Below are positions 23,416-35,279 of a stretch of 64,000 nucleotides of DNA, in pieces. Each line of letters begins with the position of its first letter. The stretch's first letter is position 1. The notes beneath the pieces were generated by a model that ran no database searches, was not told the origin of the DNA, and saw only the letters and a list, made by a program, of their open reading frames with translations. Source of the stretch: Callorhinus ursinus (lineage: Eukaryota > Chordata > Mammalia > Carnivora > Otariidae); assembly GCF_003265705.1 (NCBI RefSeq), contig NW_020312902.1, positions 12,544,294-12,608,293 of the forward strand. Reading direction: 5' to 3'. Position numbers and translations under genes: made by a program.

Positions 23416-23839
23416 TTATGAACCTCATTATTGTTTTACATTGAAATCTTATGGTTAAAATAATGTATGTTTATTGTCAAAAATTCAAGTACTACATTAT
23501 TATAAAATTAAAAATAGCCCTCTCCTTATGTCTATTCCAATAAGTAATCTTTATTAGAATGTTTGTATAATTATCTTGATACTAATGTTATCATAGGATA
23601 CATATTACTTTGCATCTTGCTTTTCTTAATAGTAAATGATGAATTTTTTTACATGTCAGTGAATGCAGACAGAATTCTCTTGCTATTTTTAATGGCTGGC
23701 TAGTATTTCTTCCTATTATAGTAACTACATCTATTTTTCAAGTCCCTTATTAATAGACTCTTGTCTTTTTTACATTTTAATGCTTCAAGATTTAGTCCCC
23801 TACACTTGTCCCCTAATTCAGACCAGCATTACTTCATGA

Positions 23840-24012
23840 TCAGATTATCTTTTTCCTGATGATCTGACCTCTGACATGTTACTTTCCATCCTACCTGCAC
23901 CTGGCTGCCAAGATCATGTTAGAGCTCCAGGCTAATTACAGACTTCTCACTCACCATTAAGTGAAGTGCATACTCCAGTATAAAATTCAGGGCCATTTTC
24001 AACTCTGTACAA
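23840..24012 (+). repeat. Possible L2 LINE remnant
   Basis: 'GCATACTCCAGTATAAAATTCAGGGCCATTTTCAACTCTG' parallels the L2 block 'AAGTCCAAACTCC...CAAGGCCCTCCACAATCTGG'. Tentative. Confidence 0.4.
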
Positions 24013-24245
24013 CTTAAGAATCCTGCCATTTGCAATAACAGGGGTAGACCTTGAGGGCATTATGCTATGTGAAATAAGTCAAACAGAGAATAAAACACCA
24101 TATTCTCTCACCTCTATGTGGAATCTAAAAAATGTGAACATATAGTAAAAAGAACAGATTGGTGGTTACCAGAGGTGGGGTGGGGGTGGGCAAATACAGT
24201 GAAGTGGTCAAAAGGTACAAACTTCTGGTTATAAAATAAATCCTT
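24013..24245 (+). mobile_element. L1 LINE fragment, sense
   Basis: L1 C-terminal and 3'UTR blocks: 'CCTGCCATTTGCAATAACAGG', 'GCATTATGCTATGTGAAATAAG', 'GATTGGTGGTTACCAGAGG', 'GGTCAAAAGGTACAAACTTC'. It ends in A-rich sequence before the usual 3'UTR remainder, so it is truncated at both ends. Confidence 0.85.
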
Positions 24246-24734
24246 AAAAAACATTCAGTGCTCTGAAATCTGTAAATTTGAAATGCCATCCATTCCCCTC
24301 ATAAGAACATTACATATTTTAGTCAAACTAAACCCTATCCCCACATTTAACAATATTACCGTTCTCCCCTCTCCCATTCTCTGTATCTTGAACATTCTCT
24401 TCAGTCTCTGAAATGTTTCCTGTCTTTCAAACTACAGTATAAATTTTACACCCTTTTGGAACCCTTTCTTCCCCTACCTCATCTTTATTATCAATATACA
24501 AAAAACTTAGTCTTTCCCTTTCAGGGCTATCTAACAATCTGTTTGGTGCTGCACAGTCTTGTTCTGATACATAAGAATATACAGATTATCAGGAAAGGAC
24601 ACCTAGACTACACATATCTGTAATATAATACTTGGAATGAGATATAGGTTTCTTTCATCTCCCATCCACTTTGGAGCTCCACCCCCCCCCCAAGTGCTTG
24701 TGCATGTAATATTATGGTAATAATTAAATTTTAG

Positions 24735-24950
24735 TGAATGTTTATTACCTGTACTAGATGTCAGACCCACTACTTTATCTTATTTAAATGTTATCAGAAA
24801 CACACAAGATAGGTGGTCATTATTCTTATTTTGCAGATGAGGTAGGAGTCTGTGGAGATTCAGGTACTCAGCCAAGGCCACATAGCTACTATTTAGTAAA
24901 GCCAGAATTTGAATCCAAGTTGTCAGAATTCCTTAACTTTACCTTTCTTT
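24735..24950 (+). repeat. MIR SINE, relatively complete
   Basis: 'CTGTACTAGATGTCAGACCC', 'ATTATTCTTATTTTGCAGATGAGG', 'CAAGGCCACATAGCTACTATTTAG', 'CCAGAATTTGAATCCAAG': all MIR blocks are present in order. Confidence 0.8.
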
Positions 24951-25481
24951 CCTTAAAATTTATAAATTGAATCAATAAAATAGTCTTTAGAAGAACTAAA
25001 TTGGTGGTCTGCAACCCAAGGTCCATGACACAAGAAGATATACAAGAGCTCCATTACAGTCAAGCCATGGGAAACATTATCCCTTAGGGACTGATTAATA
25101 ATGACATGCCATTGCTTAATATCTAATTAAAAGAATTATATTCTTAAAAGATCAGGTAAACTGCCCACATATTTGATTAAAAGGCATTTTCCTTCTCGGG
25201 TTCAAGTCTAGACAGCTTGTCATTTTTTTTTCCTGCTGCCCCATTCATTCTAGATCCTAAAGGAGCATTGCTCTTCATTGAAAGATATTGACCGCAAATG
25301 GGTAATTCATCTTTGTTCAAAGCAAATTATGTTTCTCGTCCCTCCGGAAAATTTAATCATTAGGACAAATTCTGCCTATATTTACTCTTTCTAGGGAAAT
25401 CTTACATTTGTCAAAATGAATGTCCACTTTCCATGAAATAGTAACTTCCTCATTTATCTCTCTGCCAGCAGCTTGCCATCA

Positions 25482-25923
25482 CTATTAGTTGTCTACGGCT
25501 TCTGTAACAAATTACCACAAACTAAGTGCTTAAAACAACACAAATTCATTTTCCTACACTCTAGGTTAAAAGTCCAACATGGGCCCACAGGGCTAAAGTC
25601 AAGGTGTCAACAGGCCTGCTTCCTTTCTGGAAACTCTTGGGGAGAATCCATTTCCTTGTGGCTTCCCCTGTCTAGAGGCCATGTGCATTACTTTTTTCAT
25701 GGCTCTCTGACTCCATCTTAAAATACAGCAACAGTAGATTGAATTCTTCCCAAATTTATCACTGTGACTTCCTCTTCTGTCCACCAGATGGTCCACGATT
25801 TTCCCACCTCAAGGTCCTTAAGAACATCTGCAAAGTCCCTTTTGCCATATAAAGTAACATAATCACAGATTCAGGGGATTAGGGTGCAGACATCTTTGGT
25901 CAGCCATTTTTCTGCCTACCATA
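25482..25923 (-). mobile_element. MLT1-type MaLR LTR, antisense
   Basis: The antisense MLT1 landmarks are in order: TGTAACAAATTACCACAAAC and 'TTAAAACAACACAAATTCATT' at the left, 'AAGTCAAGGTGTCAACAGG' and 'GAGAATCCATTTCCTTG' in the middle, and 'AACATCTGCAAAGTCCC' and 'CATTTTTCTGCCTACCATA' at the right. This is a solitary, ancient ERVL-related LTR. No internal sequence or coding region is present. Confidence 0.8.
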
Positions 25924-25934
25924 CTACCCCTCGT

Positions 25935-26310
25935 TCTCCTCTATTCTCCAAACCATTAGCAGAGTAGCCTTTCTTAAATGTGTATATAAACATTCATGTC
26001 CATGTGCAAAATTTTTCAGTAGCTTATCCTAGCACACATAACATACAAGAATTTCATAATTTGGCTTTTGTTTACTTGGTCATCCTCATAGTTCACTACT
26101 CTTACCAAAATGGTTTTGTTCCATGTTTATGCACTTCTACCACCGTGCTTTTCATAGACTGTCAAGAATCTCTTCCTCTTGGCCACCTCAAAATCCCTAC
26201 TCTATTTTCAATTCTTAGCTCAAGGTTTACCTTCTCTGTAAATCTTTTTCTGACTGTTTGCAGAGAGTGCTAGTTGCTCTTCATGATCCATCAGAAGTGC
26301 TCAGTACATT
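25935..26310 (+). repeat. L2 LINE remnant
   Basis: A decayed L2 pattern: 'TTTTCAGTAGCTTATCC', 'CATAATTTGGCTTTTG', 'GTTTATGCACTTCTACC', 'TTCAATTCTTAGCTCAAGG', 'CTTCTCTGTAAATCTTTTTCTGACTG'. It reads in the usual L2 sense order. Confidence 0.6.
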
Positions 26311-27419
26311 TAGTGTCTAGGAGATCAGTAAGTGGTTTCTACTGCTGTACAGGTGTTAAGAAGTACTGATGGCTGGATAAGAGCAATCTTGGGCAAGCTA
26401 TATCCAAAGACCTACAGGGGAGATGTAATCTCATGCAGTGTGTCTAATGGTTAGCTGTGACTACAAGAGGGATTTTTATTGACAATTACAGCATTTGATC
26501 AGAGCACATATAGCAAGGTCACCTTGGTTCATCTACTCCTGCTCCTATCCCAACACTACTGCTTCAGTACCTATCCAAAAGCACTCAACAAAAAGCACAA
26601 GGCAACCAATTGCAGCAGTGGGTATGGGATTCAGAGCTGAGGTCTGGGTATGTTTATGTGGTATCAAAACCCCAAACATATGCCCTTTGCTTTATCTTTC
26701 CTGGTGACCTAGGATCTTTTCCCTTTGGATTCTTAAATGCTAAGGGCATTTACCTTAGTGCCTTCAGTCTGGATGTTTCCCTTTCTTAAACTTTCAAAGT
26801 AAAAGAAATCGTTAGACCTTATTTTCCAGAAATTTACCTACCCTCCTAACAGATAGTCTCATTGTTTTCCAACATTATAGCATCGAGACCATCACTCATT
26901 GCTAGGGCTGGAAGTTATGATTTTGTTTCTCAAATATCTGGTAACAGTTGGGCTACAGCAAAAAGCAAAACACAAGAACATCAATCTCAATCTCCCTCAA
27001 GGCCTCTCACTGCAATATCATATTGGTTCATCAACAACTAGTAGACTATGAGCTCCTTAAGTAATGTAACTTGTTTTGTTAAGAGTCTTCAGACCCTAAC
27101 AGGGTATCTGCAACAAAGAATTGGATCAAGAAAAAGAGAGGTAAAAATATAAATCAATTATTTTGAAGTGGATAATTAAGTAATGGACAGAGACCATAAT
27201 TCTCTTCCTAGATGATCTTTATCACTTCTATTAGGAAGCTATATCCTATGACAGCCTGATAATGCATAGCCTTCTTGAATGAGAAATATCCCTGTTTAAT
27301 TTCACTATTTACAGCAGATTTGTATTCTAGCCTACTATAAATTACAGTGGTATCTCAGTCTAAGTAGAATAGTAGAGGAATATGGATGAATTATAATCAA
27401 AATGTGTATTAGAAAGAAA
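26311..27419. other. Mostly unclassified, with a weak L2 3' block
   Basis: A weak L2 3' phrase ('GTAGACTATGAGCTCCTTAAGTAATG...GGGTATCTGCAACAAAG') lies at about 27030-27130. Nothing else is recognised. Confidence 0.4.
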
Positions 27420-27981
27420 ATGGCCAAAAATAGCAAGATAATACTGATGAAGAAGGTAGAATGATTTGTCCTATTTGATAACAAAACTTATTATAAACAT
27501 CTAAGTAGCAAGACAGCCTGTTACAGGGACAGTCAGATAGAACACATGTTCATAGAAACTTGACATATTTTAGCATGTCATTACAGATAAGTGAGGAAGG
27601 GACTCTCTGTTCAATGTTGTTGGAACAACTGATTATCTGAATGTGGGGGAAAAATTGGGGTACCCATCCCACAGTATGCATAAAACTTATTACCAGATGA
27701 ATTAAAAGCACAGGAAAACAATAAAACTTTTAGAATAAAATAGAAGATAATGTCTCTATGAACTTGGAGTAGGGAAATATTTCTTATCACACAATGACAC
27801 ACAACAAACAAAAAAGGAAAGAGTAATAAATTATAACATGTTAAGAATTTCTATACATAAGATAAATTGAGTGAAAAGCAGCAACAAATTGGGAGCACAA
27901 AGAATTAGAATTCAGAGTAAATGAAGTGTTCCTGTAAATCCCTAAGAAAAAGACATCTAATCTAATAAAAAAAATGGCAAA

Positions 27982-28345
27982 TATCTACCAGTTCTTCATT
28001 GGCATACAAGAGTGTTTATTTCTCATGTGTCTGTGTTCAGCTGGGTAACTCCATACCACATGTCTCATGCAAGGACCCAAGCTAGGAAGTGGTAAACAAT
28101 GGCTACCTGCAGTTTTTTTCTCATGGCATGGGTGAATGCTCAAGTGTTGGGACAACCCCCAGACATAAACACATTTCAAGTCATTATTCACATTGTTTTC
28201 TCTTATATCCTATTTCACTTATTGGCCAAAATGAGTGAAATGATCAAGAACACAGTCAAGAAGAAGGATAACCCAACACTTTCATCAGGAGGCTGTTTAC
28301 ATGTAACAAGGATATAAATGCAGAACTGTATTACAGGAGAGTGAA
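27982..28345. repeat. Unassigned interspersed repeat inside the L1
   Basis: L1 sequence stops near 27980 and resumes near 28346. The inserted block has an old LTR- or transposon-like style ('TTATTTCTCATGTGTCTGTGTTCAGCTGGG', 'TCCTATTTCACTTATTGGCCAAAATGAG'). I cannot assign a family, and the edges are approximate. Confidence 0.4.
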
Positions 28346-28533
28346 ACATTGAAGCAAAAAATTAGTCAACTACATATGTGAACAGGACTTTACAGAATAA
28401 CTTACTTAAAAAAATCACATACACAAATGATAAGTAAATGCAGGAAAAGTTGCTCAAACTTGTTAGTATCAGGAATAATGAATTCCAAAATCAAGACAAT
28501 TTTACATCTATCAATCTGGCTAAAATGAAAATT

Positions 28534-28734
28534 CTTTTTATTTTTTTTAAAGATTTTATTTATTTGAGAGAACGAGAATGAGAGAGAGAGAGAGCACATG
28601 AGGGGGGGAGGGTCAGAGGGAGAAGCAGGCTCCCTGCTGAGCAGAGAGCCCAATGTGGGACTCGATCCCGGGACTCCAGGATCATGACCTGAGCCGAAGG
28701 CAGTCGCTTAACCAACTGAGCCACCCAGGCGCCT
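28534..28734 (-). mobile_element. Can-SINE (SINEC), antisense
   Basis: A T-rich tail, AAAGATTTTATTTATTTGAGAG, a GA-repeat and the head ending CCACCCAGGCGCCT. The duplication CTAAAATGAAAATT (28520-28533) corresponds to CTAAAATGAAAAATT (28735-28749). It is close in sequence to the copy at 332-526, suggesting a common young subfamily. Confidence 0.95.
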
Positions 28735-29273
28735 CTAAAATGAAAAATTAAATACCAAGGGCTGGCAAGGATGGAGAATAGAATTTCTTATGTACTGCTG
28801 GGCAATATCTAAGTTTCTCGATGTTTTGGGAAAACAATTTGGCATTATCTACTGAAATCGAGGGCACACATATTCTACATTCTAGCAGTTCTACCTCTGG
28901 GTGTGTATGCTAGAAAAAGTCTTTGTACATATCCCTGGAAATGCACAGAAGAAAGTTTCCAGTCGATGTGTTCCAAACAGACACATACTCAAAGCAAAAC
29001 AAAAAATACTGGGAACTAGTTGTTTATTGTGCAAGAATAGGGAAAAACTATGGCATATTCATACAAAATTCTATTCAGGAAGTGAAAATGGACAACTACA
29101 CGTATCAGTGTGACTAAAACTCACTAACAATGCTTAGTAAAAGAAAATGATAATAATGATCCATCTAAAGTTTTAAAAAATAGAAACTAAAGAAACTATC
29201 ATTTAGGAATATATATATATGCCAACATATACACATATGTGACTGCATGTAGAAAGTAAAATATAGTAAGATA

Positions 29274-29462
29274 TGGGGCAACTGAGTGGCTCAGTCATTA
29301 AGTGTCTGCCTTCGGCTCAGGTCATGATCCCAGGGTCCTGGGATTGAGCCCATCAGGCTCCCTGCTCAGCGAGAAGCCTTCTTCTCCCTCTCCCACTCCC
29401 CCTGCTTGTGTTTCCTCTCTGTCTCTCTTTGTCAAATAAATAAATAAAATCCTTAAAAATAT
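29274..29462 (+). mobile_element. Can-SINE (SINEC), sense
   Basis: Starts GGGGCAACTGAGTGGCTCAG and ends TCAAATAAATAAATAAAATCC. Target-site duplication ATATAGTAAGATA at 29261-29273 and 29463-29475. Confidence 0.93.
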
Positions 29463-29949
29463 ATATAGTAAGATAGAATATCAAATACATAGAGGAATTT
29501 TTAAGCTAGGGAATAATCAACACAAACATCATGTGGGAATGGAGACAAAAATTGGGGAGAGGCACATGGTAGATGTTTTGGGGATATTCATTTTCATTAA
29601 TTGAGTAGGGGGAGATGGACTAATTTTTATTGTTGTTACTGTATTTTGGATGCTATAAATATTCATTTGCAAGTGGACCAACAAACCATTCATTTACAAG
29701 TAATCTTATAATTTGAAATATATATGTGTATACATATACATATATGAGGTGCTTATTTAGGATATTTCATTTATCCCTTTAAAGGAAATATAAAAGTTAC
29801 TTTTTAAAGAGTTCTTTTAAATTTGTTATTTTTACTGACTTTTCCATGTAAGAGCAAACAAAAGCTGATTCAAAGATAAACATGTATCTAGTATATTAAT
29901 ATAATCATGGAGTTAGATTCTCCATTCCTATTAAAGATAATCAAATACA

Positions 29950-30138
29950 GGGGCACCTGGGTGGCTCAGTCAGTTAAGCATCCAACTCTTGATTTCAGCT
30001 CAGGTCATGATCTCAGGGTTGTGAGATTGAGCCCTGCAACGGGCTCCAAGCTGGGCATGGAGCCTGCTTAAAATTCTCTCTCCTTCCCGCTCTCCATGCC
30101 CCTCCCCTCTCCCTCTCTAAAATTAAAAAAAAAAAAAA
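29950..30138 (+). mobile_element. Can-SINE (SINEC), sense, older subtype
   Basis: The 'CAACTCTTGATTTCAGCTCAGG' and 'GGTTGTGAGATTGAGCCC' subtype is distinct from the 'CTTCGGCTCAGG' subtype of most other copies. Duplication AATCAAATACA at 29939-29949, repeated at 30137-30147 after the A-run. Confidence 0.93.
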
Positions 30139-30147
30139 TCAAATACA

Positions 30148-31424
30148 AATATCTACTCAGTTCATTATGTGTTTCAAGTGATGTACAGCAATTCTTTAGA
30201 GAGTCCTTCCTTGTTCCTCATCATACCATCCCCAATTACCCACCTCTTCCTTTTCTTTAATGGTCTTTGAGATTTTAGTTCAGATGTGTCCTTCTACCTT
30301 TTCCTGGAAGATCTATCAGGCCCCATGGGTGAGTTGCTTCTACTGTGTGAACTACATTTTCAGAGGCCTGATGCTCCTTAATGGGCTGCAGGACCAGCCA
30401 TTTCATAAGAGGGCACCAAGCTCATTAGGGAAGGAGAACTGTTCTTACTGTGGTAGTGATGGCCAGAATTTATAGAGTCTGCTTTGCAGGTGACAGATCC
30501 ATCATCTCATATACACACTATCCTCTCCCCTGGAGTTTTATTAGCCTCCAGGGCATTTTGCTGATAGCTTAATTCTTCCAAAGTGTATTTGTCACATCAG
30601 GTCTCGATGTTGGAGTGCAAGTTTCAAACCATATAGAATGTGAGATTTTTCTGGAGTCTCCTTTTTATTCTGAGTGATCACCATATATAAAATTTCATGT
30701 GGAAAAAAACCACAATTAACTATATAGTTTTCATTGCTAAGGCAGAAAAAAATCTTCAAACCACTTATATGGGTATGCTTATAGATGAATACAGTTGAAT
30801 CAGAGACCAAAAGGAACATACCTCCAGAAAATTGCCTTCAGCAGATTTATAACGAGAAAAGTTTAGCAACACAAGAATGCATCTTACTTTGCCATGTTCA
30901 ACCTTACTTATTTGGAAGATTCACTCTCCTATAAATGAGCTTGAAGTTCCACACTGATGAATGCGCACATTTTTTAAAAATGGGAGTCATGTTACAAATC
31001 TCTAAATTGATGTTCTAGGTCAACTTTTTCAGTGAACCAACAACTGGATCTTGAAAGTTAGTCTGAAAGGCTAGCAGAGGAATGAAGCTATGTCTGCACT
31101 CTTATAAAAAGGTGCTCACTTCTTAGGAAGGCTCTTCGTCTGAGTGACTGACCAATAAGCACATAAGCCACTTTACCATATTTGTATTGCTAGTGATGGA
31201 CAGATGAATTACAGCCACAGCACCTCCAACAGTTTTTCTTCTAATCCGTGAGAGCAACTACCTTTTCCTAAGCATGTTCTAGAAAAGTCAGTTTTTCCCC
31301 TAGGATTCAATCAAGCCATAGAAAAAGCTCCATGTTCTTCCACGATAGTCATGAGCTTGTAGGTTATGGTGTGTTTCAAAGTGTAGCAGGAGCACCAAAC
31401 TCTCAAATGTAGATCATTTGTCAG
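30148..31424. other. Unclassified sequence, no gene seen
   Basis: No recognisable gene or young repeat. The frame at 30260-30475 has no domain that I recognise. Confidence 0.45.
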
Positions 31425-31560
31425 AGGTCTGGATTCAAGCCCTGGCTTACATTTCAGTCATGAGACCAGGTAATTCACCAAACCTCTACAGGCTTCTGTT
31501 TTCTCATCTTGACAAGAAGCTGCATGGATTCAATTATTTCTGAAGTTCCTTCCACAACTA
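31425..31560 (-). repeat. MIR SINE remnant, antisense
   Basis: 'GTCTGGATTCAAGCCCTGGCTTAC', then 'AATTCACCAAACCTCTACAGGCTTCTGTTTTCTCATCTTG': clear antisense MIR. Confidence 0.7.
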
Positions 31561-34500
31561 AACACTTAGGATTATCATCACCTTGTTCTTAACTAAAGGG
31601 TCCCAGTTGTGACCAACAGAAACCTCCCCGAAGTTTATACATCCCTCCATAGCTATCCATGAAATAATTATTAAATTCATTATCTGTAAAAATGTTACTT
31701 TTAAGAAGGGATGATACCTGCTGCCCTGAGAAAACACCACCATCACACATCCTACCTTCAAACAATTATGTGATGTAACTTAGATTTCTTTAGTATGGCT
31801 CTATCTTTATCTCCCTGGGTTATCCCTAGTGCTATGAACGCTGTTCTATCCATTTGCAAAAACAAACCAACAAGCAAACCTACACCTTTTCAAAGATGTT
31901 CTAAGCTTATATCTTGCTTTTATACAGCAAATGGAGCCATGCGTTCAGCATAAACCACCTTTTGGACATGGATTTTAGATCTTCATCACCCTTACTGAGT
32001 TAGGATCTCTAAACATCTTTTGTAGCTCCAAACCGGCAGGTGAAACTCAATATGCTAGGTTGTGAAGTTGAAACCAAGGTTTGTATTTTTTTTCAGTTAA
32101 AAATATTGTCACCAATAGCTCTATTTCTCCCCCTCAGAATCCTAAGTATTTCCTCTCTGAGAAAGTGGAGAGTAATTACGAAGAGGGAAAGTCCCAATTA
32201 TTCTGCTTTGCCTCACGAAGTAAGGCTCTCCAGCCCACAGGGAGCCTACCTAAGTTCTGGTGCTTTTGTGGAGGGCAGCCCCCTAACATGCAGACACAGC
32301 ATGATTTAATTTCCTTCTGCTGGTGTGTGGGAGGTAACCATGGGTCCAGTCATCACTATGGCAATGTTAGAGAAGGTTAGATTTATGGAAATTAGAATAT
32401 GTAAACACAGTAGATAATGTGTGTTTTTGTTCTGGAGGTAAAGGTAATTGGCTTTAATTATAGTAAATGCTCTTGCTACTTCAGGTAATTACAGGTGGAC
32501 CCTTCAGATACAGGATTTATTATAGCATCTAATAAGTTCAGTTAAAGCTATGGTTCAGGGAGCAATTTCATTACATGTCTCTTGTTATTAGGGGATATAT
32601 CCCCCACCCCCACATTTTTTAAAGTAATGTTGCCATCTGAAACATCACGTTTTATTTTGTTTTAAATCTGGAGCTGAAAGTTGGCAATTCTCTTTTTGAG
32701 ACTGCTTAAGGAAGAGCAGTGAAAAGCGTAAGTCAAGTTCCTGAGATTCATGATCATCAAATCCTATCTCTTAAAGTGCAGAGATTCTAACCCTTATATA
32801 GGAAATCAGAATCTGTGGCTGCTTTGGTTTTCATTGGTTTGTTGGTCCCCTGGAAGAAAGCAACTTATTGTCAAACCATTTCTTCTCATCCTCCGTATTA
32901 TGACACTACTTGCATTTTTACTTTAAAAACATTATGAGAAATACCAAAAATCTTCACAAAAGTAACATTCTGATTATAGGACTTAGTGGTTTTCATTTTT
33001 AATTGCTATGAGGCAGATTAATGTGACATATGAGGTAATTTGGGTGAATAAAGTTGATTTATTTTAGTGCATTTATTTTTTTAGTTAAACCAGCTCATTA
33101 CACCATTTTCACAGGTATTATCAAAGGTAAAGTTTAAGTAGTATTTTAGATCTTTTTTCAAGGGAGCTGGTTTAGAGATAAGTATTAGGCAAATATAGTA
33201 TATGTCTATACACAGTTATAGCAGAAATAGTGAAGATAGTTTAACCATGACACCATTTTCTAAAGCTCCACTATAAGGAAACTTAATGATCACTTTGGTC
33301 TACCCCATTATTTTATAATGAGAAATAGTTTGTCATGAGATACCTCAAGCCTGAAACAGATGCTCAAGTCATAGACAAGGGGTGAATGACAGAATGCATG
33401 GCCAATCAGCCAGAATATCCACAATACACCATGAGTCATACATGCACAAGAGCAAACAAACTTTTATTTGCTGATCTCCAAAAGGCCTCCTACATAACAA
33501 ATATTTCTGCCTAAATAAACATAGGAAGGACTTCCTATTTTCCTTGTCCCTCTTCTACAATAGCAGCTTATTCAACAACTTTGGTTTGAACCTTTGGCAT
33601 TATAGATAGGTTTCCCATTATTTAGTGTTGTTTTTTTTTTTTCCCCTTTCCTCTGGTAGAATGTCCTTTTGATGGTAAATTTAACCTGCTCACATGTAAT
33701 CTTAAATAAGGCGATACTTCCATGAAATTCAATGTATTTGTATTGCAAGGAAACCCTTTAAATTCCTATTATCAAGGAACACTGGATTTTCCCCCCTAGT
33801 CTAAAAATGTAAACAGATGTCTGCTCAAGGCCAGAGAGAACATTGGAAGCCGGTTTCTGTTTCTGGCTCTGAATGTGAGCTGGTCTGGAAACACTTTAAT
33901 CACACAGTATAATACAGCATGTTTTGGGGACACTTAAGTCCCCAGACTCCTATAAAGTTACAAAGCTAGTCAAGCAAGTTGTTGCAACTCAGTCTCAGTT
34001 GTATAGAGAAAATCCCTTGGGAGAAAAGGTTATTGCTTCTAATTAGACCTCACAAATTGGAGAGCCAGAAAATCTGGACTAGCAAGCAGGTTTAATATCA
34101 CTGATTATGGACTACTTCTGTGCTGTGCACTGAACAACTTCCAAAGTAAGGAAAGAAAAAAAAAACCTCACAAATTTAAAGACATTTTAGAATCCTGGCC
34201 TGACTGACCCACTACAAGCGTAGATTTGAGCCACTCATGACTGCATGACTAGCAGTCTTTCTCTGCAATAGAATCCTTCCTTGTTAGAGGTATGACAAAA
34301 GAGATTCCTCCCCGCTCCCCCCTATCATTTTTGTCTCTATAAAAAAGACTTTCAGGGCTCCTCTAAGACCAGGAGCATGGCTGAAGGACAGGAACCAATC
34401 CCTTGTTGTCTACCCACCACAGGAGACTCTGTTAGCTCCAAGATCACAAACATGGATTTCAAACAGTCACTGGCTACTTCTTGAAGTCTGAGGCCCACTC

Positions 34501-34850
34501 CCTACAAACTGCCCCTCTTACTCACTGGAGTGAGAGAGAAAGAAGGGCCATGAAGAAGGGTTCCTCTGTGCTCACTGCATAACACATGAATCGACGTTCA
34601 TATTTTGGTCTCTGGGCTGTATCACAGGGAGGAGAAGACTCACCCAGTCTCTGAATTGACCTTTTGTGGGAGTCAGAACAAGACTGCGTGATCCCCAGCC
34701 AGAGCAAGGAAAACAGCGATGTCAGAAAATGCTCATTCCAGAGTGCTAGACTGAATTCAAAAGGGTTTGTGAATCCCTATCCCATTTCAGATCTTCTGAA
34801 CCATGGATCTGTCTTGGACTTATTATCGACAAATATAAACTTTTTTTTTA
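31561..34850. other. Long unclassified stretch, largely repeat-free
   Basis: The longest part of the window without recognised repeats. Frames are short, and no splice-flanked exon can be defended. The segment around 32430-33130 has a cluster of TAATTA/TTTAATTA-type words and low simple-repeat content, which can accompany conserved non-coding elements. Confidence 0.45.
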
Positions 34851-34863
34851 AGTACTCACTTAA

Positions 34864-35052
34864 GGGGTGCCTGGGTGGCTCGGTAAGTTAAGTGCCCAAC
34901 TCTTGATTTTGGCTCATGTCATGATCTCAGGGTCGTGAGATTGAGGCCCATGTCAGGCTCTGTGCTCAGTTTGGAGTCGGCTTGAGATTCTCTCTCTCCC
35001 TCCCCCTCTGCCTCTCCCTTCATACTAAATAAATAAAATCTTTAAGAAAAAT
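34864..35052 (+). mobile_element. Can-SINE (SINEC), sense, older subtype (first of a doublet)
   Basis: 'GGGGTGCCTGGGTGGCTCGG...CAACTCTTGATTTTGGCTCATG...GAGATTGAGGCCC' and an AAATAAATAAAATC tail. Its target-site duplication AGTACTCACTTAA lies at 34851-34863 and, beyond the second SINE, at 35267-35279. Confidence 0.92.
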
Positions 35053-35060
35053 AAAGTACT

Positions 35061-35252
35061 TGGGGCACCTGGGTGGCTCAGTCATTAAGTGTCTGCCTTT
35101 GGCTTAGGTCATGATCCCAGGGTCCTGGGATCAAGCCCCGCTTTGGGCTCCCTGCTCCGCGGGAAGCCTGCTTCTCCCTCTCCCACTCCCCCTGCTTGTG
35201 TTCCCTCTCTCGCTGTGTCTGTCAAATAAATAAAATCTTAAAAAAAAAAAAA
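35061..35252 (+). mobile_element. Can-SINE (SINEC), sense (second of a doublet)
   Basis: 'GGGGCACCTGGGTGGCTCAGTC' head, 'CCTGCTTCTCCCTCTCCC' body, and a tail AAATAAATAAAATC plus A-run. It sits inside the right-hand duplication of the first SINE: GAAAAATAAAGTACT precedes it and GAAAAAGAAAGTACT follows it. Confidence 0.93.
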
Positions 35253-35279
35253 GGAAAGAAAAAGAAAGTACTCACTTAA

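Larger units (their letters stand above)
27420..29700 (+). mobile_element. Ancient L1 LINE, 3' part, with later insertions
   Basis: Decayed ORF2 C-terminal region: 'CTTATTATAAACATCTAAGTAGCAAGACAGCCTG', then 'GACTCTCTGTTCAATGTTGTTGGAACAACTG', later 'GTGAACAGGACTTTACAG' near 28380, 'GGCTGGCAAGGATGGAG' near 28762 and a degraded 3'UTR to about 29700. The frame is heavily broken. Insertions are an unassigned repeat (about 27982-28345), an antisense SINE (28534-28734) and a sense SINE (29274-29462). Confidence 0.7.

Noticed and set aside
25482..25923. Endogenous retrovirus with coding capacity
   Set aside because: Only a solitary MLT1-type LTR is present, with no internal gag, pol or env sequence. 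The same holds for 59736-60192.
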